From NCBI GenBank assembly GCA_003024985.2, contig PXIH01S0015482.1: a DNA stretch of 12,661 nt; one strand, written 5' to 3'. Both the position numbers and the translations under genes were made by a program. The DNA comes from Euperipatoides rowelli (Eukaryota > Onychophora > Udeonychophora > Euonychophora > Peripatopsidae). The notes under the pieces were generated by a model. It searched no databases, was not told where the DNA came from, and saw only the letters and a program-made list of their open reading frames with translations. This document shows positions 1 to 7,216 of the stretch, piece after piece; position 1 is the first letter of the stretch; every line of letters begins with the position of its first letter.

Positions 1-67
1 ATTAATAAGTCTAATATAATTATATATATATGGTCTAACAATTGATCATAATAGGACACTTCAGAAT

Positions 68-480
68 AATATTATTGATTTTATTAAAAATGAACTAGAA
101 ATAACAAAACAATTGCCTATTGAGAGATGTTTAAACTAGGAAATAGTAAGGATATCAGAGCACCAATACTATGTCAGTTTGGCCCATATACAGATAAGAT
201 GCTTATTTTTTTAAAAATATAACTAAACTAAAAAATACAGGAATAAGTATTGATAAAGATTATTCTAAGACTACTCGCTAACATAGAAAGATTTTAATGA
301 CATTTTAAAAAAGCTAAGGAAGAAGGGTTAAGACCTTATTTTCGCGAAGCTAGATTGTTTATAAAAGATAAAATTTATATAGTAGATGAGACTAATCATA
401 TAGTAGAGGTTAATACTGCAGTCAAGATAGTAGGTGACAAACTTAAAGATAATGATAGAGTTATATAGCAATTAATGCCA
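68..480 (+). pseudogene. LINE ORF1 protein remnant, L1-type RNA-binding (RRM-like plus C-terminal) region
   Basis: In autonomous elements this protein binds element RNA and forms the ribonucleoprotein. Frame 2 (68-130) reads NIIDFIKNELEITKQLPIER. Frame 1 (130-222) reads KLGNSKDIRAPILCQFGPY. Further frames read GISIDKDYSKTTR (about 240-280) and KAKEEGLRPYFREARLF, then IKDKIYIVDE (about 310-390). The series R-x-P-I-L-x-x-F, G-I-x-I-x-x-D-x-S-K and A-K-x-x-G...A-R-L-x-I matches the RRM and C-terminal segments of the Transposase_22/L1 ORF1 family. At least two frame changes and several stops (for example TAA after TTR) break it. The N-terminal coiled coil expected upstream is outside the window. 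It lies directly 5' of the endonuclease, as expected for ORF1. Confidence 0.7.
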
Positions 481-534
481 GAAATATTGGATTATAACAA
501 TACTTATGAATTTAATTTTCTTTTTTAGAATATA

Positions 535-1215
535 ATATGGGAATGGCTTTAAAAACATAACTTAGGCCTATCATGTTATGATTTGGTGTGTTTTGCCGAA
601 ACTTGGCAGACTAATGACTATACAAGCTATTTATCAAATTTTTATATTAAACAATCTAAAGCTGGTGTAGGAGAGAGTGGGGGACCATTTGGAGGTCTGA
701 TAGTGTTGGTGAATTTTAAACTGATTGACAGGGTGTTGGCATAGAGGATCGAGAATTCATGGATTAGATGTAAAGTTTTGACGAAGCAACAATCTAGTTT
801 GATTATTTATTTTATATATTCATCCCCAAGGGGAGATTTTCGAGAGACGCTTGAATAGATAGAGTTTGATATATATGACTTTGGTGGCTCGGAGATCCTC
901 TGCCTGGGTGATGTTAATGCAAGGAGTGCAGATTTAGACGTAATGTTGGATGATTCTTTGTTTTTTTTAGGAGTGAGGAGGACTTTAATGGATAGACAAG
1001 AGCAAATGAAATGGTTAAATTTTACATTCTATCCCATTATTGGTAGTAAAATAGAAGTACTAAAGGTAACCCTAATGGATCTATGACATTATTTGGGGGG
1101 TATGGGGGATAGTGTTATTGATTTGGTATTGACATCAATTGGCCTTTTCAAAGAGAATATAGATTTTCAGATCCAGCCTTGGCCATTATCAAATCATCTT
1201 TCCCATACATGTTAG
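535..1215 (+). pseudogene. LINE ORF2 remnant: APE-type endonuclease domain
   Basis: The domain belongs to the exonuclease-endonuclease-phosphatase fold that nicks target DNA for target-primed reverse transcription. In frame 1, YDLVCFAETWQTNDYTSYL holds the catalytic Glu (codon 598-600). IYSSPRGDF and then ILCLGDVNARS (codons around 901-925) correspond to the GDFN box. VIDLVLTSIGLF and LSNHLSH (Ser 1189, Asn 1192, His 1195) correspond to the terminal SDH box, with Asp replaced by Asn. In-frame TAG stops occur at 742-744 and 856-858. Between about 1050 and 1120 the best match moves to other frames (RSTKGNPNGSMTLFGG). It is clearly inactive, and the family assignment is firm. Confidence 0.85.
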
Positions 1216-2074
1216 TATTGCAAATTGGGTTAAAACGCCCATGGAGGGATCAGATTCTGGAAATAGACGTCTGATTGCTGCTTGGAAAGAGTTTGGAATT
1301 GGATTTTTTAAATCTTATAGAGGAAAGATGTTTGTCAGATTTCCAATAGAGGATACATTAACTAGTGTTGTATCAAAATTTAGAGACAATTTTAATACAG
1401 TCTGCCAAGGACCTTAAGATGATTTACCAACAGAGATCAGTTAATAAATATGAAAAAGGATGGTTTAATGCACAGTGTAAACAGTAAAAAAAAAATGATG
1501 CAATACGCACTTAGGAAATATAGGAATAATTTAACTAATCAAAATAGGTTATNTTTCCAATAGAGGATACATTAACTAGTGTTGTATCAAAATTTAGAGA
1601 CAATTCTAATACAGTCTGCCAAGGACCTTAAGATGATTTACCAACAGAGATCAGTTAATAAAGATGAAAATGGATGGTTTAATGCACAGTGTAAACAGTA
1701 AAAAAAAAATGATGCAATACGCACTTAGGAAATATAGGAATAATTTAACTAATCAAAATAGGTTATACTGTATGTAGATTTGAAGTCCAGTTACAAAAAT
1801 CGATATAAACTGAAAAAAAAAAAAAAAAGAGTTTAATGAAAGAAGGTTACTCTCTCTTGAGGGAGCTAGTTCCTCCCAATTTTGGAAGATAATTACTAAT
1901 TTAAGATATAAAAAGAAAGCTCCCATTGTTATATCATTGAATAAATGGTTGGAATATTATTTAGATATATATTTGAAGAAAACTAGTAACATTAACTTGG
2001 AGTATTTGGGAACATTTGATCCTTTATTGGACTCACCTGTATCCTGGAATGAGTTAAACACATTGAGAAACTGA
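1216..2074 (+). pseudogene. LINE ORF2 remnant: linker between endonuclease and reverse transcriptase
   Basis: An open stretch at 1217-1417 reads ANWVKTPMEGSDSGNRRLI then AAWKEFGIGFFKSYRGKMF, ending at a TAA after CQGP. After the duplicated block, a second open stretch at 1829-2071 (frame 2) reads EFNERRLLSLEGASSSQFWK and continues to SWNELNTLRN before a TGA. GWFNAQCKQ...YALRKYRNN in both copies of the duplication is like the W-x-x-x-C...K...L..YR segment usually found between endonuclease and RT in LINE ORF2. It also contains a 16-base A run at about 1813-1828 that shifts frame. No catalytic role is assigned to this region. Confidence 0.65.
1340..1766 (+). repeat. Direct tandem duplication, 213-bp units with one N at the junction
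   Basis: Copy 1 (1340-1552) and copy 2 (1554-1766) align at a constant offset of 214 with about three substitutions (near 1392/1606, 1449/1663 and 1456/1670). They share TTTCCAATAGAGGATACATT at the start and CAAAATAGGTTAT at the end. A single N at 1553 sits exactly between them. A true tandem duplication is possible, but the N at the joint suggests two reads or haplotypes placed end to end instead of overlapped. Confidence 0.95.
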
Positions 2075-3005
2075 AAAAGGGGAATGCAGCGGGGGTCGAT
2101 GTAATCAAAATGAATATATCCGAGCGTCACCTATGATATTTAGAGAGTATTTACTGATATTGTTGAACAAAATAATTCAGGAAAGATTATTCCCACCTAA
2201 AATGGCTAAAGCACTCATGCCAATTTATAAAAAAGATGACCCAACAGACATGAGTAATTATAGACCAATCAGCTTATTGTCAACTTTTACCAAGTTATTA
2301 ACTAGCATTTTACATAAAAGACTTAGCAGATAGTGTGACATTAATAACCTGTTGCATGAGGCCCAATCTGCATTTCAGGCACAAAGATCTACTATGGATA
2401 ATCTGTTTGTATTGAATTCATTAATACATCTAAATATTTATAAAAAAGAGGGCATCTATTTGCCTTTTTTATAGATGCCTTGAAGGCGTTTGATTCAGTC
2501 GATCNTTCTATTCTATGGAAGATACTTTCTGCAAACAAAATTTCTGCAAATTTTATTGGCTTATTGATTGATTCAATATTACTCTATGGCTTCTGCTTCA
2601 ATTTTAGTAGGGAAATCCATTTCTTGTGAATTTGAAATTACTTGTTGAGTTTTACAGGGAGACTCTCTCAGTCCGTTGCTTTTTAGTATCTATTTAAATG
2701 CATTACCCCAGGAACAATCCGGAGTTGCACCTTTGAGTCTTGGTAATCTAGATGTACATTGTTTGTGCTTTGCCGATGATGTTGTTGTCCTGGCAGATTC
2801 TTCCATTAACTTACAGAAAAAGATTAATATAGTGGCTACTTTTTTTGACCAACATAATTTACATATAAATATCGAGAAGTCTAAGATCATGACATTAAAA
2901 AATGGTAATAATGTGACGAAAAGATATTATTTTTTTTTGGAAGGAAGTGGGGAACTCTTTGCATATAGTTAATAGATATACTTATTTGGGAGTTTCTTTT
3001 ATGTC
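2075..3005 (+). pseudogene. LINE ORF2 remnant: reverse transcriptase domain
   Basis: Several frames give the RT blocks in order. KGNAAGVDVIKMNISER (about 2075-2130) is the G-K-A-A-G-x-D lead-in. PKMAKALMPIYKKDDP and NYRPISLLSTFTKLLTSIL (frame 3, 2190-2310) follow, ending at TAG 2331-2333. AQSAFQAQRSTMDNLFVL comes next (about 2360-2420). FFIDALKAFDSVD (frame 2) holds the first catalytic Asp near 2474. VLQGDSLSPLLFSIYLNALP spans about 2651-2710, just after a TGA. CFADDVVVLADS has the catalytic Asp pair at 2775-2780, and HINIEKSKIMTLKNG follows. The active-site motifs survive, but frame changes near 2130, 2455 and 2575 and several stops make it inactive. An N lies at 2505. Confidence 0.93.
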
Positions 3006-3920
3006 CAATGGCTCTTATTCTGCAGCATATAATTTTTTTTTTGACTAAGGCAAAGAGGGCAATATCAACTTTATGGCCTTCTTTAGAAAAGCTGCGTACA
3101 GGTAGTGTGAACATTTATTTAAGATTGTTTAGATCTCTGGTGACCTCATTTTTTCTGTATGCGGCACCTATTTGGTCACCTAGATACTTGGATAAACTAG
3201 AGAATTTCCAAGTTTTGTTTTTTAAAAAACTTTTTAAATTGCCAAGTTACGCCCCAGGGTATTTAGTGAGATTAGAGTTGTCAGTACCGGGCATTTTCAC
3301 AGGGTGTTATTAAATCATTGTTAAAATATTGGGTCCGAGTCTTAAAAATGATGGACTCTTGTTACCCTAAGGCAGCATTGTATCGACTTACACATAACTA
3401 TAAGCTGGCAACCCGATTGGTTGTTCTTATAATTGGTCAACTGTGTTGCCAAATATAGTGAGTAAATAGGGATATAATTATTTGAGATACTCTGAAGATA
3501 ATGTTTTGATCGATAAGGTGACCCTTCAATATTGACAACTGTTTTTGATAATTTAAGACAAATGGACGTTGCAAGAATGACAAATCATTGGTGAATTCAA
3601 TATTTTATAGAAGTAGTCCAACAATAGATATTTGTACAGTTATAAATATTTTAAACAACTAGATTACATTTTCAACTTAAGATACTAAATGAAGCTTCAA
3701 TTATTTGTGAGGGATTGGGCTTTAGGTTGATGGGAGTGAGTTGTACACTATGTAATTGGACCCAGTAGAAGATTTGATTCATTTGGTTTTATATTGTCCT
3801 ATTTATAAATTTAATAGAAGCAAGTACTTGCCTAAGATCCAGTCCAGTCGACTTGAGGAGGCATGCCACAGTAATGATTTTATGATGGTATTGTTGAAAT
3901 TTTGTATACATATTTGAAGG
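3006..3920 (+). pseudogene. LINE ORF2 remnant: C-terminal region with zinc motif
   Basis: An open run at 3008-3313 gives LTKAKRAISTLWPSLEKLR, YLRLFRSLVTSFFLYAAPIW and LDKLENFQVLFFKKLFKLP. These match the post-RT thumb region of invertebrate LINEs (A-x-x-A-L...LF..LV..FFLY...W...KLE..Q..F.K..L.LP). Later frames give KYWVRVLKMMDSCYPKAALY (about 3320-3380), SEDNVLIDK and LHFQLKILNEASI. SCTLCNWTQ then shifts frame to EDLIHLVLYCPIYKFNRSKY. This forms C-x2-C (3742 and 3751) followed by H-x4-C (3780 and 3795), the zinc motif usual at the end of such ORF2 proteins. Several stops and frameshifts are present. Confidence 0.8.
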
Positions 3921-4138
3921 AATTAATTATTGTTAGAAGTAGGTTGATCAGAATATCTGATCTGTAAAGAGGAAAACTTTATAATGATGTTTTGATAACT
4001 GTGTTATTTTTTTCCTTCTTTTTTGTTCAGACATTATTTTTTGAGATGATTCAAGCTCTAAGAAATGTTTTATGTTGAAATTGGTCCCATTGTAATGGTC
4101 TATGATCCTAAACAATAATAGTTTAAATAAAATAAACA
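3921..4138 (+). other. LINE 3' untranslated region and AT-rich tail
   Basis: After the C-terminal coding remnant comes a T-rich stretch, then CATTGTAATGGTCTATGATC and an A-rich tail, AATAGTTTAAATAAAATAAA. This fits the 3' UTR and tail of a LINE. The minus-strand open frame here (3948-4139) has no protein features and is a chance frame. Confidence 0.55.
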
Positions 4139-4416
4139 AAATATTTCACAGAACGTCAAACAGGTAAGAACTTGTATGGCCCTTGCTGTAAATAGGAAAG
4201 TAAATCAAGTGATTGTTATAAAGAAATTAAATATCCTTACGCCTTTGTCCTAGATTTTATCAGGACTCTAATTAAATGGAAGTTTAAATCACTTCAAGCA
4301 ATTAAAAAATAGATCGAAAACAATAATCATATTGAGAAATAATTGATATATCCTCCTTCCTGTAGAGCTTCAGGCTTGGCACCACTTGTATCCTCTGGCT
4401 TGCACAGCCCTGATTG
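4139..4416. other. Spacer between LINE tail and zinc-finger stop codon
   Basis: No gene is visible. For the minus-strand zinc-finger gene this is the immediate 3' flank. I see no TTTATT (minus-strand AATAAA) between 4139 and 4416, so the polyadenylation signal would have to be a variant or lie inside the LINE tail, where plus-strand TTTATT is also not obvious. On the plus strand a CAGGTAAGA splice-donor consensus lies at 4161-4169. Confidence 0.5.
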
Positions 4417-5424
4417 TCATATTCTACAATGATTATCTTGGTGAAGAAATAAATCCCCTCTCTCTAATGTTGTATATGTACATTCACTACATTCATAATT
4501 GATTTCTCCAGTGTGTTCCAGTTCATGTAAAATTAATAAATATTTATCAAATGTTTTATAATTACAGGAATCACACTGAAATTCATAATTAGGATTTTGC
4601 TTCTTTTTATCAACAATTAAATCATTTTCACAATTTGTTTCAGAAAAATTGCTCAGGTGAATGTTTGGATAAATTTTCAAGATACTTAGACTTTGGGTTT
4701 TAAACTTAGTTTTTACAAACTTTAATTCATCAGAATGCTTCAATTCATGTCTTTTAAAATTACTTTTGTAATTAGTCTTAAATCCACATATGTTACAATT
4801 AAATAATGATACTGAAGAATGCTTAAAGTGATGATTTCTAAAGTGGATAATATTATTGGTTTTATATTCACATTCAGTACAATTAAATGTTGACACATCA
4901 GAATGATTTAATTTATGCGATTTAAACTGGTAACTATAATTGGTTTTATATCCACATTCAATGCAATTAAATTTTGATTGATCAGAATGATTTAATTGAT
5001 GAATTTTCAAATGGGTTCTACTATTTGTTTTAAATTCACATTCTGGACAATTAAATTTTGCGAGTCCAAAATGATTTAATTGATGATTGTTAAAGTTAGA
5101 ATTATGATTGGTTTTATATTCACATTCTGTGCAATTAAATTTTGAGAGACCAAAATGATTTAATTGATGAATGTTAAAGTCAAACCTACGATTGGTTTTA
5201 TATTCACATTTTGTGCAATTAAATTTTGATTCCCCGGAATGATTTAATTGATGATTGTTAAAATTAGAACTATAATTGGTTTTATATTCACATTCTGGAC
5301 AATTAAATTTTGATTTCCTAGAATGATTTAATTGATGAATTTTCAAATAGTATTTATTAGTCGTTATAAACTCACATTCTATGCAATTAAATTTTGATTC
5401 GTCCGAATGGTTTAATTGATGCAT
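4417..5424 (-). CDS. C2H2 zinc-finger array protein, probably a 3' terminal exon
   Basis: This intact 335-codon frame ends in TGA at 4417-4419. It has eight adjacent 28-residue fingers (residues 11-38 through 207-234) of the form F-N-C-x2-C-E-Y-K-T-N-x4-F-x2-H-x3-H. A degenerate ninth unit (235-280) has lost its Cys pair and its histidine spacing. Two intact fingers follow (281-308, 309-335). Fingers use C-x2-C-x12-H-x3-H with Thr in place of the usual Phe, a variant seen in hunchback/REST-like fingers. Linkers are HS(D/G)xSKFN, not TGEKP. The first residues, MHQLNHS, are themselves the end of a finger, and the frame stays open upstream to a TAA at 5476-5478 (IFHNEFKMHQLNH). The true start is therefore probably in an upstream exon; a possible acceptor AG lies at 5459-5460. 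A nucleic-acid-binding nuclear protein is likely, but its target is unknown. No KRAB, BTB or SCAN domain is visible. The pattern of conserved C and H with varied helix residues argues for a coding, selected array. Confidence 0.9.
   Translation of the reverse strand: MHQLNHSDESKFNCIECEFITTNKYYLKIHQLNHSRKSKFNCPECEYKTNYSSNFNNHQLNHSGESKFNCTKCEYKTNRRFDFNIHQLNHFGLSKFNCTECEYKTNHNSNFNNHQLNHFGLAKFNCPECEFKTNSRTHLKIHQLNHSDQSKFNCIECGYKTNYSYQFKSHKLNHSDVSTFNCTECEYKTNNIIHFRNHHFKHSSVSLFNCNICGFKTNYKSNFKRHELKHSDELKFVKTKFKTQSLSILKIYPNIHLSNFSETNCENDLIVDKKKQNPNYEFQCDSCNYKTFDKYLLILHELEHTGEINYECSECTYTTLERGDLFLHQDNHCRI
4723..5394 (-). repeat. 84-bp tandem repeat, eight units, encoding the finger array
   Basis: Eight 84-nt units correspond one-to-one with fingers 1-8. 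On the plus strand a recurring block near GAATGATTTAATTGATGA appears at about 84-base steps (about 5407, 5323, 5239, 5152, 5070 and 4986), and TTGGTTTTATATTCACATTC recurs between them. The nucleotide similarity shows that the array grew by unit duplication and has partly diverged. Units 7 and 8 (toward 4723) are the most different. Confidence 0.9.
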
Positions 5425-6405
5425 TTTAAATTCGTTATGAAAAATTTTGTATTTTGTTCTATTAATTAAATATAATTATTTATTTATTTATTCAATAAGG
5501 AATACAAAATTATGAATGTTTGGCTCTTGGTCCATATTTAGCCTAAACAACTTTTAAAGTATTGTCAAATATTATTTGTCATAAATTACTTATTATGGAA
5601 ATAAAATCTCAAACATAGAAGAAATTAGTAAATTTCTCCATGAAATTTAAAATTATACCCAAAGTTTCAAAAATAAATCAATTCTCTAGCCCATTATTTC
5701 AAACCTTTAACTGATGAGGTAACAATCTTATCAAATCTAAAACTCAATTTGTTTATCAATTACAATTGGCTGAATTTTTCTAACATTCTTTAATTTTGAT
5801 GTTTATCTTTATTATCAATTACTTTAAGAGAATCAATATTTTTTCTCTATTACTATCTAATTTATCTAATTACTAACAAACATAAAAACAAATTACTCAC
5901 ATATGCAAAAAATTATAAATATTACACAGCATTTCTTTTATGCTTTTACAAGCTACTCTTCAAAAAATATAATCAAATGATATTTTATATGTTAAAGGTA
6001 CACTATGTTCAGACATAAAAAACAAAATTCAGCGATGGCAAAGACAGATCCAACATATATTATAACAGCAGCATTTTTATCATTTCAAACGTCTCAAAAA
6101 CTGTAAAACTTCAACACAGGCTCAAACCTTTATAATTATTCAGAAGTAACGCGTTTGTTTTTTAACATAAAGAACATACCATTACCATACATGTATATTA
6201 TGTGATTTATGTCCATTAATTTCAAACCCAGGTTTAATACTCTGCACAATATTTTCAGATCGTTATCATTCTTGGTCTACTTGATTCTGTGTGATTTCTT
6301 TTACCTAGTTAAAAAAAATAGTTAATTTTCTTTTGTAAGTTATTTTATGCAGATTTCAATTTATAGATATACAAATTGTTTATAGAAGTAAAGAAGATAT
6401 AACTA
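5425..6405. other. AT-rich upstream flank of the zinc-finger exon; no gene seen
   Basis: For the minus-strand gene this is 5' flank or intron. A TTTA-type simple repeat lies at about 5479-5492. A TTAAAGGTACACTATG segment starts at 5992 and shares its first eight bases with the ends of the neighbouring TTAA element, but no matching opposite end was found. No open frame with protein-like composition was seen on either strand. Confidence 0.6.
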
Positions 6406-6409
6406 TTAA

Positions 6410-6500
6410 AGGTCAAATGTAACAGATTTTTTTTTTTTTTTAATTATTGATTTTCAAAGATAATTACTATAAAAAGAATTCCACTGGTAAATTTTTTTTT
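6410..6500 (+). repeat. Left terminal inverted repeat of the TTAA element
   Basis: AGGTCAAATGTAACAGA, a poly-T run, AATTATTGATTTTCAAAGAT, TTACTA and TTCCACTGGTAAA align with the reverse complement of 6966-7057. Mismatches are few; most differences are in homopolymer length. Confidence 0.85.
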
Positions 6501-6965
6501 TAAATGCATAAAAAAAAGCTATTTAAAGATATTGCTTCCTCAGTCTGAGCTTACAGATTGAAGATTTCACATTTTTGGGGGGTCTGAGATTAATTTGATG
6601 ACAAAATAGCCTCTACAGCTGTTTTCTTTGTAATGATTTAACATGTAAATAGAGGTATTTTCAATCTGTATTAAAGGTCATTTTGATTTTAAATCATATT
6701 GGACCATAATAGCACAAAGGATGAATTTGATGATGATTTTTTACAAGTATTTAAACATTTAGACCATATGATATCCAGCCTTATGCTGACAAATATAGCT
6801 AATATTCTATAGTTAAGTATTGCAAGCTGTAGGCCCTATTCATTTATAGCCTATGATGTCACAAAATATCTCCCCTGGTGTGTAAAGTGGATAATGTTGT
6901 TTTAAGGGTGAGGAGCTAAAGACAATTATTTTAAAAATTGAATTGTAAATAACTTTTTTTTTTTA

Positions 6966-7057
6966 ATTTTTTTTTTAATGGTGGAAATTTTTTTTAGTAA
7001 AAATCTTTGACAATCAATAATTTAAAAATAAATAAAAAAATCTGTTACATTTGACCT
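6966..7057 (-). repeat. Right terminal inverted repeat of the TTAA element
   Basis: Read on the minus strand from 7057, it gives AGGTCAAATGTAACAGA, a T-rich tract, AATTATTGATTGTCAAAGAT, TTACTA and TTTCCACCATTAAA. This mirrors the left end over about 90 bases. Confidence 0.85.
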
Positions 7058-7216
7058 TTAAAGTCACATGACATCTAAATATTGCATTAATAATGTTTTT
7101 TTATGAATATTGCTGAAATAGAAAATGATTATCATCAGTATTTTGAAAAGCAACTCTATATTTATTAGTAAATATCAATTATCTTTATCAATCTTACAGG
7201 ACATGAATTTTAATTA

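Larger units (their letters stand above)
1..4138 (+). mobile_element. Decayed non-LTR retrotransposon (LINE), 5' end outside the window
   Basis: Conceptual translation across three plus-strand frames gives, in order, an L1-type ORF1 RNA-binding region, an APE-type endonuclease, a linker, a reverse transcriptase with the FADD box, a C-terminal zinc motif and an AT-rich 3' tail (TTTAAATAAAATAAAC near 4120-4138). This order is that of an autonomous LINE. Every domain is interrupted by stops or frame changes, so the copy is dead. The clade is uncertain: the RT and C-terminal zinc motif resemble Ingi/I/RTE-like invertebrate elements more than canonical mammalian L1. Single N positions at 1553 and 2505 mark assembly uncertainty. 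The 3' boundary is judged from the A-rich tail, and no target-site duplication could be tested because the 5' end is missing. Confidence 0.9.
6410..7057. mobile_element. MITE-like non-autonomous DNA transposon with TTAA at both edges, 648 bp
   Basis: The two ends are inverted copies. The left end starts AGGTCAAATGTAACAGA and the right end is CTGTTACATTTGACCT preceded by an A-rich tract. Both are bordered by TTAA (6406-6409 and 7058-7061), the target duplication of piggyBac-type and some other elements. The inner 460 bp has no coding potential. The ends do not carry the CCC start typical of piggyBac, and TTAA could instead be part of the inverted repeat, so the superfamily is open. Confidence 0.75.

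Noticed and set aside
2690-3114. Two minus-strand open frames over the reverse transcriptase
   Set aside because: They are antisense to the FADD and thumb-region coding sequence of the LINE and have no independent features.
3948-4139. 63-codon minus-strand open frame
   Set aside because: It lies in the LINE 3' UTR and tail, is of low complexity and shows no motif.
5992-6135. Possible second TTAA element starting TTAAAGGTACACTATG
   Set aside because: No inverted partner ending in ACCTTTAA was found downstream. Only the first eight bases match the confirmed element.
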